64,000 nucleotides of DNA from the NCBI RefSeq assembly GCF_019242955.1, contig NZ_CP066129.1, positions 1,674,001 to 1,738,000 on the forward strand, written 5' to 3'. This document shows positions 9,567 through 20,499 of this stretch, in pieces (position 1 is the stretch's first letter; every line of letters begins with the position of its first letter). This DNA is from Morganella morganii (lineage in GTDB: Bacteria > Pseudomonadota > Gammaproteobacteria > Enterobacterales > Enterobacteriaceae). The notes below the pieces were generated by a model, which saw only the letters and a program-made list of their open reading frames with translations, did no database searches and was not told the DNA's origin. The translations under genes were made by a program, and so were the position numbers.

Positions 9567-10307
9567 CTAAAAAAAGCTTTGTGATAACGAACCGAGCAGT
9601 AACTGCCAGCCATCCACCAGCACAAAAAGCATCAGCTTAAAGGGCAGGGAAACCGTGGCGGGCGGTACCATCATCATCCCGAGCGCCATCAGTACACTGG
9701 CCACCACGAGGTCAATAATCAGGAACGGAATAAACAGGGTAAAGCCAATCTGAAAAGCGGTTTTCAGTTCACTGGTAATAAAGGCCGGGATCAGGATACG
9801 CATCGGCACATCTTTGGCTTCCTGAATCTCACCGGTTTTGGCGATACGGGCAAACAGCGCCAGGTCATTTTCGCGCGTCTGGCCGAGCATAAAGGTGCGC
9901 AGCGGTGCGGTGCCCCGGTCAAGGGCCGTTTCCAGACTGATTTTGTCTTCACTGAACGGACGGTAAGCATCTTCGTAGACTTTATCGAAGACCGGCGACA
10001 TCACAAAAAAGGTCAGGAACAGGGCCAGACCCAGCAGAACCTGATTGGGGGGCGCGGAGGGCGTTCCCAGGGCGTTGCGTAATAATCCCAGCACGATAAT
10101 GATGCGGGTAAAACTGGTTGTCATCAGCAGCAGGGCAGGAATAAAGCCCAGCAGTGTCAGAAACAGCAGGGTCTGAACCGGCAGAGACCAGCTCTGGCCG
10201 CCGTCCGGCAGCACATGACTGACGACACCCGGTAATGAAGCGTGAGCCTGCGGAACCAGCAGAAACAGAGCGAGAGCCGGAATGGCGCGTTTGAACAATA
10301 ACATCAT
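9567..10307 (-). CDS. fliP: Flagellar export gate protein FliP
   Basis: FliP is the main subunit of the export gate. The 246-residue protein has a cleavable signal peptide ending near AHA|SLPG and four later membrane segments. Conserved blocks include [20 protein letters not shown] and the C-terminal [17 protein letters not shown]. Its start lies 8 bases after the fliO stop. Confidence 0.96.
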   Translation of the reverse strand: MMLLFKRAIPALALFLLVPQAHASLPGVVSHVLPDGGQSWSLPVQTLLFLTLLGFIPALLLMTTSFTRIIIVLGLLRNALGTPSAPPNQVLLGLALFLTFFVMSPVFDKVYEDAYRPFSEDKISLETALDRGTAPLRTFMLGQTRENDLALFARIAKTGEIQEAKDVPMRILIPAFITSELKTAFQIGFTLFIPFLIIDLVVASVLMALGMMMVPPATVSLPFKLMLFVLVDGWQLLLGSLSQSFF

Positions 10308-10315
10308 GAAAAATC

Positions 10316-10783
10316 TCAGCGTGGTTCGTCAGCCGGTGCCGCATTTTTACCGGCGGCACGTTTGGTTTTCAGCAGCGCCTGAAAGGCGGAAGGGGCATCG
10401 GTCACCGCAGCCGGATCGGCCGGGCAGCGGTGCAGCAGATTAACCGACTGCGCGGTGACGCCCAGTACCAGCCACTCTCCCTGAATTTCCGCCACCACCA
10501 GGCGCTCTTTATTACCCAGAGAGCAGGTGCTTCTGACTGTCAGCAGCGGGTTTTTCCCGGCCAGTTTTGCCGTAAAACCGAATTTACGGATAAACCAGGT
10601 CAGACCGAGGATCAGCAGGATAATGCCGCTGAGGGCACCGGACACCTGAATCAGGCTGTCCGTGCTGTTAATTGCCTGAGAACCAACGGCAGGCGGCGTC
10701 AGGGAAACAGAAGAAAAAACGGCACTGTCTGCCGTTTTCTCTGCGGCCGGTAAAACGGGGTTTCCGGAAGCGGTCGGTGTCAT
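10316..10783 (-). CDS. fliO: Flagellar biosynthesis protein FliO
   Basis: FliO assists assembly of the FliP ring in the inner membrane. The 155-residue protein has a single membrane helix ([20 protein letters not shown], about residues 48-67). A basic cytoplasmic domain follows, with [20 protein letters not shown], the FliO family core. It is longer than the 121-residue E. coli protein because of both an extended periplasmic N-terminus and an Ala/Lys-rich tail. It sits between fliN and fliP. Confidence 0.92.
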   Translation of the reverse strand: MTPTASGNPVLPAAEKTADSAVFSSVSLTPPAVGSQAINSTDSLIQVSGALSGIILLILGLTWFIRKFGFTAKLAGKNPLLTVRSTCSLGNKERLVVAEIQGEWLVLGVTAQSVNLLHRCPADPAAVTDAPSAFQALLKTKRAAGKNAAPADEPR

Positions 10784-10784
10784 A

Positions 10785-11195
10785 TCAGCGGCTCAGACGA
10801 CGCATACGTTCTGACGGGGTGATAATATCGGTGATGCGGATACCGTAATTATCGGAAACCACCACCACTTCACCCTGGGCAATCAGATAGCCGTTGATCA
10901 GGATATCCAGCGGCTCACCGGCCAGTCCGTCCAGTGCCACCACAGAGCCCTGGGATAAACTCAGCAGCTTCTTGATGGTCATTTTTGTCCGGCCCAGTTC
11001 AACAGAGAGACGGACAGGGATATCCATAATCAGATTGATATCAGACAGCTGATTCAGCGGATTCTGGCTGTCGAGATTATCAAACGCCTGGCTGCTCCCG
11101 GTTTCTGTTTTTTTTTGTTGTTCCATTGCTTCTGCCCACAGAGACTCGCCATCGTGTTCCGGGTTCATATCAGGAGTGTTGTTCGCCTCACTCAT
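10785..11195 (-). CDS. fliN: Flagellar motor switch protein FliN
   Basis: FliN forms the lower part of the C-ring and helps dock the export ATPase complex. The 136-residue protein has an acidic N-terminus and a C-terminal SpoA domain (about residues 55-136) with IMDIPVRLSVELGRTKMTIK and DILINGYLIAQGEVVVV. Its start overlaps the end of fliM by 8 bases. Confidence 0.96.
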   Translation of the reverse strand: MSEANNTPDMNPEHDGESLWAEAMEQQKKTETGSSQAFDNLDSQNPLNQLSDINLIMDIPVRLSVELGRTKMTIKKLLSLSQGSVVALDGLAGEPLDILINGYLIAQGEVVVVSDNYGIRITDIITPSERMRRLSR

Positions 11196-12201
11196 TGGTT
11201 TTTTCCTCGTCCAGAGTGTTTAATACAGGATTAATCAAATGTTCCACACGCAACGCATACTGCCCGTCCCGGGTGCCATACTGGCTGGTCAGGACAGGTA
11301 CGCCATCCACACTGACGATCAGGCGATCCGGTTTCTCCACCGGGATCACATCCCCTTTTTGCAGTTGCAGTAATTTTGAAATCCGCAACGGGATTTCAGC
11401 AAAGTTCGCCACCAGCTCCAGCTCGGAATGTTTCACCTGAGTGACCAGGCTGGAAACCCAGGCTTCATTTTCCTGATGACCGTGTTCCATCGGCGGGTTA
11501 ATCAGCCGCTCGCGGATAGGTTCAATCATTGCGATCGGAATACAGATGCTCAGCTCACCCACGGTATTGCCGATTTCCACCAGGAAAGAGGTGGTGACCA
11601 CGATATCGTTGGGGGAGGTGGTGATATTGGTGAATTTCACCTGCATTTCAGAACGCACATATTCCACATCCAGTTCAGCAATCGGCTTCCAGGCATCGCG
11701 GTAGGCATTCAGTGCCAGCTTCAGCATGCGGTGGATAATACGCTGTTCTGTATTGGTGAATTCTTTGCCTTCAGAACGGACCGGAAAACGGCCGTCACCG
11801 CCGAACAGGTTATCCACGGCGATATAGACCAGTGCCGGTTCAAAGGTGAACAGCGCCGTTCCGCGCAGCGGCGGCATATGCACCAGGTTCAGGTTGGTCG
11901 GCACCGGCAGGTTGCGGGCAAATTCATGATAAGGTTCAATTTTGATACCACCGACGGTGATATCAGGGCTGCGGCGCAGCATATTGAACAATCCCATCCG
12001 GAACTGACGGGCAAAGCGCTCGTTAATAATTTCCAGGGATTGCATACGCTCGCGGATCACGCGGCGCTGGGTATTCGGGTCATAAGGGCGGACTTTGTCC
12101 TTACCCTTACCCTGTGCTGTATCGGCAGGCTGCGGCTCTGACGGCGAGTCACCATTGAGCAGCGCGTCTATCTCTGCCTGAGATAAAATATTATCGCTCA
12201 T
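11188..12201 (-). CDS. fliM: Flagellar motor switch protein FliM
   Basis: FliM is the C-ring subunit that receives phospho-CheY and sets rotation direction. The 337-residue protein opens with MSDNILSQAEIDALLNG, the CheY-binding peptide. A middle CheC-like domain (about 50-230) and a C-terminal SpoA domain follow. Length matches E. coli FliM (334). It is placed 5 bases after fliL. Confidence 0.96.
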   Translation of the reverse strand: MSDNILSQAEIDALLNGDSPSEPQPADTAQGKGKDKVRPYDPNTQRRVIRERMQSLEIINERFARQFRMGLFNMLRRSPDITVGGIKIEPYHEFARNLPVPTNLNLVHMPPLRGTALFTFEPALVYIAVDNLFGGDGRFPVRSEGKEFTNTEQRIIHRMLKLALNAYRDAWKPIAELDVEYVRSEMQVKFTNITTSPNDIVVTTSFLVEIGNTVGELSICIPIAMIEPIRERLINPPMEHGHQENEAWVSSLVTQVKHSELELVANFAEIPLRISKLLQLQKGDVIPVEKPDRLIVSVDGVPVLTSQYGTRDGQYALRVEHLINPVLNTLDEEKTNE

Positions 12202-12206
12202 CAGTT

Positions 12207-12692
12207 TTACCGGAGAATAAAGGTGGTGAATAACACATCCGAAATTTCCTGATCCGGCTGTCCCTGTACTAATGTCGGGGCTAAGGTGGTTTTAACTGCC
12301 GTCATCAGCCGGAGTTTGCCGTCGTGGGTGCCGAGGACCTGCGGTGATTGCTGAGAGAGCAGCAGTAACAGGCGGCTGCGGACTTCCGGCAGATATTCAT
12401 GAAGCTGTTTGCGGGAACGCTCATTGGCCAGGCGCAGTGTCATATCAATATACAGCACACGATCACGGCCGTTATCCGCACCGGGAAGGTTCACGGTAAA
12501 CGGTTCAATGCCCATAAAGATAGGCTCAGGCATGTTGGCCCGTATTTCGTCTGCGGTACCGGCGGTGGTGTTGTCCTGCTGAGAAGACCACCAGCTGTAA
12601 CCCCCGAAACCTGCTCCTGCGAGGGCAATCAGGGCGAAGATAACCAGTAACCCGGTATTGGAACCTTTTGAGGCATTGCGTGAAGACGACAT
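12207..12692 (-). CDS. fliL: Flagellar basal body-associated protein FliL
   Basis: FliL sits around the stator units at the basal body. From the ATG at 12692 it is 161 residues. It has a single N-terminal membrane helix (GLLVIFALIALAGAGFGGY) and a periplasmic domain with EPFTVNLPG and a C-terminal VLFTTFILR. An AGGAAT ribosome site lies just before this ATG; a start 30 bases upstream is open but lacks one. It is the first gene of fliLMNOPQR. Confidence 0.93.
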   Translation of the reverse strand: MSSSRNASKGSNTGLLVIFALIALAGAGFGGYSWWSSQQDNTTAGTADEIRANMPEPIFMGIEPFTVNLPGADNGRDRVLYIDMTLRLANERSRKQLHEYLPEVRSRLLLLLSQQSPQVLGTHDGKLRLMTAVKTTLAPTLVQGQPDQEISDVLFTTFILR

Positions 12693-12721
12693 GTTAACTG
12701 AATTCCTATTTCTTGATAGCA

Positions 12722-12738
12722 AAACCCGTCAGGGGTTT
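12722..12738 (-). other. Hairpin in the fliL leader
   Basis: Inverted repeat AAACCC / GGGTTT with a 5-base loop, about 30 bases upstream of the fliL start. It lacks a proper T run, so it is not a clear terminator; it could affect fliL leader folding. Confidence 0.4.
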
Positions 12739-12802
12739 CATACTCTGTAAGCCCGTCCATTATGGCGTGCTTCTGAAGGACTAAAGGGGGGAAAAACGAA
12801 GC

Positions 12803-12841
12803 AAAAAGGCGGTAACTCGGGGCTTTAGTCCCTGTACCGCC
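12803..12841 (-). terminator. Intrinsic terminator between fliK and fliL
   Basis: On the minus strand, GGCGGTA pairs with TACCGCC (12835-12841 with 12808-12814) around a GC-rich centre that itself can pair, followed by five T. It lies 15 bases after the fliK stop. It indicates that fliFGHIJK and fliLMNOPQR are separate transcription units. Confidence 0.8.
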
Positions 12842-12855
12842 GTTATGCGCTGAAA

Positions 12856-14217
12856 TCAGGCGAAGGTATCGATCCCGCCGCGGGCGCGGGCATCGTGAAG
12901 TGCCGCAGGACGGGAAATGGTATCTGTGCTGATATTTACACCACTGATACCACCGGCGGATGCCACGGCATCAGCACTGTTACTGCTGTGACGATCGTCA
13001 CCGCCGCTTTGCTGATCACCGTGATATTCCTGCCCGACGGAACTCTGTGCCAGGTGAATGCCGCTCTCCTGAAGGGCGTTACGCAGAACCGGCATCATGG
13101 ATTCCATAGCAGCACGGACGTGGCTGTGCGGAGAAACAAAGTGCATAACCGCCTGATTATCCTCAATTTTAAGATGGATATTCAGTGAGCCCAGTTCTTC
13201 CGGATGCAGACGCAACTGTGCCTGCTGCAATCCCTGACGGGAGAAATAGAGCATATTCTGACTGACCTGCTGCTGCCACAACTCACTGCCGAGTTGGGCG
13301 GTCAGCTGCATGGCGGGCTGAGCCACCGGCGCATTTGTCTGAGCTGAGGTACTTTGTGCCGCAGTTGGCATCAGTGCCGGGCTCTGCACAGCAGTATGAC
13401 TGCCCGGCGCGGTTATCGTCTGAAAGGCGCAGCTTTCTGTTTTGATGCTGAATGCGCTCTTGCTGTTATCGGCGCTGTTATCAGCGGCGGAAGCCAGAGA
13501 TAACGGCACGGAGGTATCCGCGGATTTCTTATTCAGCGGCAGGAAATCATCCGGCAGCGTGTTCTGATCCGGTTTTTGGGCATCGGTCAGTGAAAAACGC
13601 GGCTGATCCACGCGCGGTTTGGATTTATCATCAACAAACAGGGTGCGGGCATCATTATTTTCATCCGTAAGCAGAGGCTTATCACTGGTCTTCGTCAGCA
13701 CCTCTTCCGGCAGATCTGTGGTTTTGGCGCTGTTTTTTCCGCTGTCATCAATATGCAGCTTTGTATCGGCAGCCGCTTTATCCGCAGTGCGGCTTTCGCG
13801 TCCGGTCAGCCGTTCTTTCAGCAGCGCAGCCAGGGCATTGTCCGCTTCACCTTCTGTCAGCGGTAATGCAGGTGCATCATCCCCGGTGGTCAGCAGTTTT
13901 GCATCCAGCGCCGGCGAGGCCGTATCTCCGGCAAGGCGGCGTGAGAAATTCAGCTGTGCCATCGTATCCGCACCGGTCTGTTTTCCCTGCGCAGCAGCCG
14001 TTTTGCTGTCTGCCGCCTGTTTATGTGCAGCATCGTTGCGGGTTTGTTTCACTGCATGTACTGCCTGTGCCGGTTTTTCCGGGCGCGGCTGTTGTGCATC
14101 CATCACTGCCTGAAACGGCAGGGCGGTTGCCTGTACATCTTCCGCACGCGGTGATTCCTGTTTATTCAGTGCATTGTCAGCGGAGCTGACGGCTTTGGTA
14201 CCGGCGTTGACATCCAT
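12856..14217 (-). CDS. fliK: Flagellar hook-length control protein FliK
   Basis: FliK is a secreted ruler that measures the hook and switches export to filament proteins. From the ATG at 14217 it is 453 residues, longer than the 375 of E. coli, with a low-complexity Ala/Asp/Lys/Gln-rich ruler region over most of its length. The conserved C-terminal switch domain is at about residues 310-400 ([19 protein letters not shown]). A GGAGAA site sits about 8 bases before the ATG at 14217, which overlaps the fliJ stop. An in-frame ATG at 14232 is the alternative start. Last gene of fliFGHIJK. Confidence 0.92.
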   Translation of the reverse strand: MDVNAGTKAVSSADNALNKQESPRAEDVQATALPFQAVMDAQQPRPEKPAQAVHAVKQTRNDAAHKQAADSKTAAAQGKQTGADTMAQLNFSRRLAGDTASPALDAKLLTTGDDAPALPLTEGEADNALAALLKERLTGRESRTADKAAADTKLHIDDSGKNSAKTTDLPEEVLTKTSDKPLLTDENNDARTLFVDDKSKPRVDQPRFSLTDAQKPDQNTLPDDFLPLNKKSADTSVPLSLASAADNSADNSKSAFSIKTESCAFQTITAPGSHTAVQSPALMPTAAQSTSAQTNAPVAQPAMQLTAQLGSELWQQQVSQNMLYFSRQGLQQAQLRLHPEELGSLNIHLKIEDNQAVMHFVSPHSHVRAAMESMMPVLRNALQESGIHLAQSSVGQEYHGDQQSGGDDRHSSNSADAVASAGGISGVNISTDTISRPAALHDARARGGIDTFA

Positions 14218-14660
14218 TAACGGGTTCTCCATAAAGTCGCGCGCTGGGCAAATTCATCCATCTGTTTTTGCTCCAGCCGGTTTTGTCGTTGATTTTTTGC
14301 ATGATCCGCACGGCGGATCAGCGTATCGAAGGCATTGACGCGCTGCTGTTTTTCCTGCCAGTGACGGTTGGCATCACTGACCCGCTGCTCCCACAATGTC
14401 AGCTGGCCCTGCTGCTGCTCAATAGTCAGCTCGAGCGTGACCAGAAACTGCTGATAGTTCTGCCATTTATCGGCAGCCATTCCGGTATGCAGTGTCTGAT
14501 TCAGTTTCTGCCGGTAATCTGCCTGATAATTCTCCAGCATGGTCAGCTGCTGACTCATCTGCGTGTGTGTCTGACGAACCTGCGCCAGCACTTTAGCCGC
14601 CTCTTCGGCGGCATCTTCGGCCAGATTTAACAGTGTGGTGAGTGCATGCGTATTTGACAT
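14217..14660 (-). CDS. fliJ: Flagellar export chaperone FliJ
   Basis: FliJ is the coiled-coil stalk protein of the export ATPase complex and escorts chaperones. The 147-residue protein is almost wholly helical and rich in Gln, Glu and Lys, with long heptad-like stretches. Length equals the E. coli protein. It lies 11 bases after fliI and its stop overlaps the start of fliK. Confidence 0.93.
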   Translation of the reverse strand: MSNTHALTTLLNLAEDAAEEAAKVLAQVRQTHTQMSQQLTMLENYQADYRQKLNQTLHTGMAADKWQNYQQFLVTLELTIEQQQGQLTLWEQRVSDANRHWQEKQQRVNAFDTLIRRADHAKNQRQNRLEQKQMDEFAQRATLWRTR

Positions 14661-14671
14661 TGATGACCTCG

Positions 14672-16036
14672 TTATGCGTCCGGTATCACCTGACTGAGCT
14701 GCTCACAGGCGGCCGGGTAATCACAGCGCTCATCGATATCCTGTTGCAGAAACTTCGCCATATACGGGAACAGCTGAATAGCCTCATCCAGCATCGGATC
14801 ACTGCCCGCCGCGTAAGCACCGACATTGATCAGGTCGCGGTTGCGCTGGTAAGCCGAGGTCAGTTGTTTAAAGCGCTGAATTTTCCGGTAATGACTTTTC
14901 TCAATCAGCTCGGTCATGGCACGGCTGATGGAGGCTTCAATATCGATAGCAGGGTAGTGTCCGGATTCAGCCAACGATCGTGAAAGCACGATATGGCCGT
15001 CAAGAATGGCCCGCGCGGAGTCAGCAATCGGATCCTGCTGGTCATCCCCTTCGGTCAGAACAGTGTAAAACGCCGTCACCGAACCGCCGTTTTTGCCGTT
15101 ACCTGCCCGTTCGACCAGTGCCGGTAATTTTGCGAACACGGACGGAGGATAGCCTTTTGTGGCAGGCGGTTCTCCGATGGCGAGCGCAATTTCACGCTGT
15201 GCCATACTGTAACGGGTCAGTGAATCCATAATTAACAGCACGTTGCGACCCAGATCACGATAATATTCCGCGATCCGCGTGGCATAAGACGCACCCTGCA
15301 TCCGCAGCAGCGGGGAAACGTCCGCCGGGGCGGCCACCACCACGGCGCGCTTTAATCCGTCCGCGCCGAGGATATTTTCAATAAAATCTTTGACTTCACG
15401 ACCGCGCTCACCAATCAGACCGACCACAATAATGTCTGCCTGTGTGAAACGCGCCATCATGCCGAGAAGCACACTTTTCCCGACACCGGAACCGGCAAAC
15501 AGCCCCATCCGCTGACCGCGCCCGACGGTCAGCAGGGCGTTGATAGCGCGGACACCGACATCCAGCACATCCTTAATCGGTGAACGTTCCAGCGGGTTAA
15601 TCGGCGGCGTGGTAAGCGGAGCGCGGATTTTGGCATCCAGCGGCCCTTTGCCGTCCAGCGGGTTGCCGGAGGCATCCAGAATACGGCCAAGAAGCTCATC
15701 ACCCAGCGGCAGCTGACGGCTGGTCTGCCCGCCGCTTCCGGTGGATTGTGCATAGACACGTGCACCCGGCGCGATACCGTCCAGTTCAGCCAGCGGCATC
15801 AGCAGCATACGCGGTCCGTTAAAACCGACGACTTCGCAGATGACTTCTTCGGTATTTCCGTTGATCACACGCTCGATAAAGCAGGTGGCACCGAGCGGCA
15901 TTTTAATGCCCTCGGCTTCCATCACCAGCCCGGTAATCTTGGTCAGACGCCCGTAATGGCGGGTCATCGCCACACCGGACATCCGTGATTCAAAGCCTTC
16001 CAGCGCGCCTATCCAGCGGCCAATCCGCGCGGTCAT
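14672..16036 (-). CDS. fliI: Flagellum-specific ATPase FliI
   Basis: FliI is the F1-beta-like ATPase that energises flagellar protein export. From the ATG at 16036 it is 454 residues. The Walker A motif AGSGVGKS is at about residues 181-188, [12 protein letters not shown] follows, and Walker B is in [20 protein letters not shown]. The N-terminus ([13 protein letters not shown]) matches E. coli FliI. The start overlaps the fliH stop by four bases (ATGA), favouring it over an open start 30 bases upstream. Confidence 0.96.
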   Translation of the reverse strand: MTARIGRWIGALEGFESRMSGVAMTRHYGRLTKITGLVMEAEGIKMPLGATCFIERVINGNTEEVICEVVGFNGPRMLLMPLAELDGIAPGARVYAQSTGSGGQTSRQLPLGDELLGRILDASGNPLDGKGPLDAKIRAPLTTPPINPLERSPIKDVLDVGVRAINALLTVGRGQRMGLFAGSGVGKSVLLGMMARFTQADIIVVGLIGERGREVKDFIENILGADGLKRAVVVAAPADVSPLLRMQGASYATRIAEYYRDLGRNVLLIMDSLTRYSMAQREIALAIGEPPATKGYPPSVFAKLPALVERAGNGKNGGSVTAFYTVLTEGDDQQDPIADSARAILDGHIVLSRSLAESGHYPAIDIEASISRAMTELIEKSHYRKIQRFKQLTSAYQRNRDLINVGAYAAGSDPMLDEAIQLFPYMAKFLQQDIDERCDYPAACEQLSQVIPDA

Positions 16037-16764
16037 GATAATGTCTCCGGCGCGTATAACCGGCACAGCTCCTGCCAGCGGGTGGCAACACTCATATCAA
16101 TTTCACCGTCATCCGCCACCACACGGCATCCGCCCGCATGCAGTTGCGGATCAGGTACCAGACGCCAGCCGTTCAGACTGAGCTGGGTGCCGAGATGCTG
16201 CTCCAGCATCTCAATATGTACCGGGTTGACCCGCAGTTCCGGCTGACCGGCAAACAGCGGTTTCTGCTGAAGCAGGCGGCTGATCTCTTCCAGCAGCGCC
16301 GTGCCGTCACAGACCGCAGGCTGTCCGAGCACCTGGCGGGCGGCGGTCAGGGCAATCTGTAACAGTTTTGGGGTCACCACGCTGTCAAAGCTGTCGAGTG
16401 AGTAACTGAACTCAGATAACAGTTTCTGCCAGGCTTCAGTAACCGGCTGCTGCTCTGCCAGTACCTGCTGACGCCCCTGTTCCGCTCCTTCCTGCAAACC
16501 CCGGGCAAACCCGGCATCATAACCGGCTTTTTCTCCCTGCTCATGACCGGACTGAAAACCGCTGCGCTGCGCCTCTTCTTTCAGGTTATCCAGCAGGTTG
16601 ATCTGCTCGAGCACTTCTTTCGGCTCGAGGCAGGGAACTTTGGGCTTTTCCGGCTCCGGCTCATCGGACAGGGCAGGGAGTACAGAGGAATTGAGATCCC
16701 ACTGGTTCAGCTCCCGCGGCTGCCAGCGTTTCCACGGCAGACCGGCGTTTTCCTTATCAGACAT
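16033..16764 (-). CDS. fliH: Flagellar export ATPase regulator FliH
   Basis: FliH binds and regulates FliI and tethers it to FliN at the C-ring. From the ATG at 16764 it is 243 residues, beginning [19 protein letters not shown], similar to the opening of E. coli FliH. It has a Glu/Gln-rich helical centre with GxxxG-type repeats ([20 protein letters not shown]) and a conserved C-terminal domain. A second ATG 6 bases upstream is possible. Its 5' end overlaps the end of fliG. Confidence 0.93.
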   Translation of the reverse strand: MSDKENAGLPWKRWQPRELNQWDLNSSVLPALSDEPEPEKPKVPCLEPKEVLEQINLLDNLKEEAQRSGFQSGHEQGEKAGYDAGFARGLQEGAEQGRQQVLAEQQPVTEAWQKLLSEFSYSLDSFDSVVTPKLLQIALTAARQVLGQPAVCDGTALLEEISRLLQQKPLFAGQPELRVNPVHIEMLEQHLGTQLSLNGWRLVPDPQLHAGGCRVVADDGEIDMSVATRWQELCRLYAPETLS

Positions 16765-17749
16765 AGACATCGTCACCACCACCAATCACAATTTCGCCGG
16801 TTTCCATCAGACGGCGGACAATCAGCAGAATGGATTTCTGTTCATTCTCAACCTGTGACATCCGTACCGGAGAACGGGACTCCAGATCATCACGCACAAT
16901 TTCAGCCGCACGGGTCGACATATTGCGCAGGAAGTGGTCACGCAGCTCTTCGTTGCAGCCTTTCAGTGCAATGACCAGCGAGTCGTTGGAGACATCCTGG
17001 AGGATGCGCTGGATACTGCGGTTGTCCACTTCGATAAGATTTTCGAACAGGAACATTTCGTCGATAATACGCTGTGCCAGTTCGCCGTCGTAATCGCGCA
17101 TTGCACCGATAACACCTTCTTCCTGCTGACTCTTCATCAGGTTGATGATCTCGGCTGCGGTTCTCACGCCACCCATTTTGCTGCGTTTGAGATTCTGGCC
17201 GTCCAGCAGGTTGTTGAGAACTTCGGTCAGTTCTGCCAGTGCTGCCGGCTGCACACCACCAAAGGTGGCGATACGCAGCATGATGTCGTTGCGCTGGCGT
17301 TCGTCGAACAGCTCCAGTACGTCGGCGGCCAGGTTGCGTTTTAAATGCACCAGGATGGTGGCGATAATCTGCGGATGCTCGTCGCGGATAATATCGGCCA
17401 CCGTCTGCGGTTCCATGTAGTTGAGGCTTTCGATCCCGGACGCACTTTCGTGTTTCTCGAAGATATCTTCCAGCAGACTGGCGGCGCGGTCTTCACCCAG
17501 CGCTTTGACCAGCACGGAACGCAGATAGTCATTGGTATTGATGTTCAGCGCCGCGTACTGAATCGCCGCTTCCTCAAATTCCGTCAGGACTTCCGCCAGT
17601 TCGGCGTTGGAAACCTGGCGCATATTGGAAACCGCCATACTCAGTTGCTGGACTTCTTTATTGTTCAGGTGTTTAAAGACCTCGGCGGCCTGATCTTCAC
17701 CGAGCGTCATCAGCATGACGGCGCTCTTTTCTGTTCCGCTTAAATTCAT
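16757..17749 (-). CDS. fliG: Flagellar motor switch protein FliG
   Basis: FliG is the C-ring subunit that touches the stator and produces torque. From the ATG at 17749 it is 330 residues, matching E. coli FliG (331). The N-terminus reads [26 protein letters not shown], the middle domain contains the EHPQ motif ([17 protein letters not shown]), and the C-terminal domain has the charged torque helix. The ATG overlaps the fliF stop (ATGA); an upstream GTG start is less likely. Confidence 0.97.
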   Translation of the reverse strand: MNLSGTEKSAVMLMTLGEDQAAEVFKHLNNKEVQQLSMAVSNMRQVSNAELAEVLTEFEEAAIQYAALNINTNDYLRSVLVKALGEDRAASLLEDIFEKHESASGIESLNYMEPQTVADIIRDEHPQIIATILVHLKRNLAADVLELFDERQRNDIMLRIATFGGVQPAALAELTEVLNNLLDGQNLKRSKMGGVRTAAEIINLMKSQQEEGVIGAMRDYDGELAQRIIDEMFLFENLIEVDNRSIQRILQDVSNDSLVIALKGCNEELRDHFLRNMSTRAAEIVRDDLESRSPVRMSQVENEQKSILLIVRRLMETGEIVIGGGDDVYV

Positions 17750-19446
17750 TGTGCTTTTCCTAACCACTGACTGATAACCATTGCCACAACCTGCGGATCT
17801 TTATCCGCCATCTCACGGATACGCTGGCTCTGAATTTCGGCACTGACACGCTGACGGGTCAGGCGGCGGCGGGTTTTCTCGTCCATGTCGTCACTGATAA
17901 CATCATCAGCCACGAGCGGGGTTTTCATCTGAGTCGCCTTAAACATACGGGCTTCCGCTTCCGCCTGCTGTGCTTTGCGGTAGCGCTGCCACTGCGGTCT
18001 GATACCTTTGCGCCACAGCAGCCAGCCCACCAGTAACAGCAGCAGAATCTTGCCGTACTCCAGTGCCTGCGCAATGATGACCGGGCTTGTGAAGACAGAC
18101 GGCTCTTCGGTCAGCGGACCTTCATCGGTAAAGCGGGAGTTGGTGATGCTCAGACTGTCACCGCGGCCGGAGGAATAGCCCATTGCTTCACGGGTCAGTG
18201 ATTCAATCTCTTTGAGCATCTCCGGCGGCAGTGGCTGCATTTCCTCACTGCCGTCTTCTTTCTTCTGCGGCAGCCAGTTAATAATCACCGCAACAGAGAG
18301 ACGGTCAACCACACCGATCTGGCGCTGGGTGTGACTGATTTTGCGATCCACTTCGTAGTTTGTGGTTTCATCACTCTGCGAATTAATGTTGCTGTTACGG
18401 TTATTATCGGCAGGGGATGCATTTTTGTTATCTTTTGTATCCGCTTTTGCTGTTTCAACAGGGGCGGAAGGGGCACTGACCGGCTGATTGGATAATGCAC
18501 CCGGTACGCCGCCCGGGCCGCCGTTGCTGTTCTGCTGACTCTGGCTGCTCTGACGTGAGCGGACAGCGGCGGAATCCGGCTGCTGGTTTGGTTTGTATTC
18601 TTCAGCGGTTTGCTCAACTTTGGAGTAATCCACCTGAGCGGTGACCTGTGCCTGTACGTTGGCGCGGCCGACCAGCGGGGCGAGCAAATCTTCAATACGC
18701 TGTTTGAGGCGGGCTTCAGTTTCCTGCGTCATACGCATCTGCGACGTGCTGACAGACTGCTGGCTGTTATCATTGTTTGTCAGCAGGCGTCCGGCCTGGT
18801 CAACAATAATAACGTTGGATGATGTTAATCCGGACACACTGCCGGAGACCATATGCACAATTGCACTGATCTGGCCTTCATCCAGTGCGCGGCCCGGCAG
18901 TAATCCGACGGTGACGGACGCTGTCGGTGATTTTTGCTCACGGACAAACAGGGTCGGCTTCGGAATAGCCAGATGCACCCGCGCGGTCTGTACCGGGCTG
19001 AGTGATTCAATCGTGCGTGACAGTTCCCCCTCAAGGGCGCGCTGGTAGTTCACCTGCTCACTGAACTGACTGATACCGAACTGTTCTTTATCCAGCAGTT
19101 CAAAACCGGTATTACCGCCTTTCGGCAGACCGGCCTGCGCCAGTTTCAGGCGCAGTTCATGCACTTTATCGGCAGGAACCAGAATGGCACTGCCATTATC
19201 CGCGAGCTGGTAAGGCATATTCATCTGTGTCAGCTGACCGACGATATCGCCGCCGTCTTTGGCACTCAGGTTGCTGAGCAGAACGCGGTAATCCGGGCTG
19301 CGCATCCAGAGGAACAATGCAACAATAATGGCGATTGCGGCAGCGCCGGCGACCATCAGCGGAACCTTCGGATCAGCCTTAATGCGGTCAATAATCAGGG
19401 CTAATCCCTTTTTGGTATCTCCGGTGTCTTGTGGTGCGGCACTCAT
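17746..19446 (-). CDS. fliF: Flagellar MS-ring protein FliF
   Basis: FliF forms the MS ring in the inner membrane and starts basal body assembly. From the ATG at 19446 (GCAGGGA site 6 bases upstream) it is 566 residues. There are membrane helices near residues 30-50 and 455-475, ring-building motifs between them ([19 protein letters not shown]), and a low-complexity Ser/Asn/Gly/Ala linker at about 300-360. The C-terminal tail ([16 protein letters not shown]) binds FliG. First gene of fliFGHIJK, divergent from fliE. Confidence 0.96.
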   Translation of the reverse strand: MSAAPQDTGDTKKGLALIIDRIKADPKVPLMVAGAAAIAIIVALFLWMRSPDYRVLLSNLSAKDGGDIVGQLTQMNMPYQLADNGSAILVPADKVHELRLKLAQAGLPKGGNTGFELLDKEQFGISQFSEQVNYQRALEGELSRTIESLSPVQTARVHLAIPKPTLFVREQKSPTASVTVGLLPGRALDEGQISAIVHMVSGSVSGLTSSNVIIVDQAGRLLTNNDNSQQSVSTSQMRMTQETEARLKQRIEDLLAPLVGRANVQAQVTAQVDYSKVEQTAEEYKPNQQPDSAAVRSRQSSQSQQNSNGGPGGVPGALSNQPVSAPSAPVETAKADTKDNKNASPADNNRNSNINSQSDETTNYEVDRKISHTQRQIGVVDRLSVAVIINWLPQKKEDGSEEMQPLPPEMLKEIESLTREAMGYSSGRGDSLSITNSRFTDEGPLTEEPSVFTSPVIIAQALEYGKILLLLLVGWLLWRKGIRPQWQRYRKAQQAEAEARMFKATQMKTPLVADDVISDDMDEKTRRRLTRQRVSAEIQSQRIREMADKDPQVVAMVISQWLGKAQ

Positions 19447-19720
19447 AAACATTCCCTGCCTTGCAGATTTGACGGGTGAAAATAGTTTTGGCGAAACAAC
19501 GTAATTTCCCTCTTTGTAACGTCACTTTTTTACGCTGCTATTATTCCCTGCAAATCACAAATCTAATGACAGAATCAGCCCGTGATTTTGGTGTTATTTA
19601 CGGGCTTCAAGTTAAAAAGGGTGTGTTAGGGTATGCAGGCAATAGAATGTGACAGATGTCTTTTTCAGCCGGAAATGATTTCCGCTGTACGCATTCATCC
19701 CTGTTAACGGAAGAAAAAAC

Positions 19721-20032
19721 ATGACAATTCAGGCAATTGAGGGAGTCATCTCCCAATTGAATGTAACAGCAGCACAGGCAGCAAGCCAGACGAAACCGGT
19801 CGTTGATGCACCGGGGTTCGGTGATCATCTGATCTCAGCGGTTAATGAGATCAATACCACCCGTGTGAATTCAGCGAAAAAGGTGGAAGATTTCACGTTG
19901 GGTAAAGCGGATATCTCCCTTAACGATGTTATGGTGGATATGCAGAAAGCAAGCCTGAGCCTGCAAATGGGTATTCAGGTACGTAATAAACTGGTGGCCG
20001 CTTACCAGGAAATTATGTCAATGCCGGTGTGA
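19721..20032 (+). CDS. fliE: Flagellar hook-basal body protein FliE
   Basis: FliE joins the MS ring to the proximal rod. The 103-residue protein has the family C-terminus SLQMGIQVRNKLVAAYQEIMSMPV. It is divergent from fliF, as in other enterics. A GGAAG site precedes the ATG. The 274 bases between fliE and fliF must hold the two divergent class II promoters, but I could not pick out clear FlhDC sites. Confidence 0.95.
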   Translation: MTIQAIEGVISQLNVTAAQAASQTKPVVDAPGFGDHLISAVNEINTTRVNSAKKVEDFTLGKADISLNDVMVDMQKASLSLQMGIQVRNKLVAAYQEIMSMPV

Positions 20033-20406
20033 TGGCGTTAACATATTGATATGAAAGATTAAATATATTTTTTGTGTCTGTGGTTGTCTTGGCGGAGAAG
20101 CCGATATCTTCCCGCGACGGGGCACACAGCTTACTGCTTCTTCCTGAAACGCTGAAGTGGCCGCAAGTTATCTGAATAAATTCCCCTTACATCGCCGCCG
20201 GGATAACAGCTATGGCGGTGATAATTACGAGTGCTGAATACTCAACCCGGTGCGGAACGTGTTTATTCCGCCCGGCCCGAGGTGTGACAATACGCACCGC
20301 GCACAGTGCGACAAGGTTTGGTTTTCATGTTGTTTACCTGCTGATATCCCGGGGGCGGGATAGGGTGGTATAGTAATTGGAACAAAACTAATTAAGGATG
20401 ATAATT
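20033..20406 (+). other. Gene-poor stretch with three consecutive hairpins
   Basis: No protein-coding gene of normal size is seen between fliE and 20703. The part from about 20229 to 20320 holds three hairpins in a row. They are GAGT/ACTC, a strong one where CCGG-T-GCGGAA (20247-20257) pairs with TTCCGCCCGG (20266-20275) around an 8-base loop, and CGCAC/GTGCG around 20295-20315. None is followed by a T run, so these are not plain terminators. A small RNA or a leader for the small ORF downstream is possible; I do not recognise the structure as a known riboswitch. Confidence 0.4.
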
Positions 20407-20499
20407 GTGATTACCATGTTTGCCATGTTTTATACTTTTAGTTCCCCGCTCATTGCAGGAATTCTGCCGGTACTGTTTGCATTCGCTGTTGCTGCATAA
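20407..20499 (+). CDS. Possible 30-residue hydrophobic membrane peptide
   Basis: A GTG at 20407, 8 bases after an AAGGA site (20394-20398), opens a short frame reading VITMFAMFYTFSSPL then IAGILPVLFAFAVAA and a TAA stop. Nearly all residues are hydrophobic, as in small inner-membrane proteins. An ATG at 20398 is also in frame but overlaps the ribosome site. I do not recognise the peptide as a named small protein. It could be chance, and only conservation or ribosome profiling would decide. Confidence 0.3.
   Translation: MITMFAMFYTFSSPLIAGILPVLFAFAVAA

Noticed and set aside
13619-14113. Long open frame on the strand opposite fliK
   Set aside because: It is a shadow of the biased codon use in the low-complexity fliK region; Ser/Ala/Val-rich with no domain.
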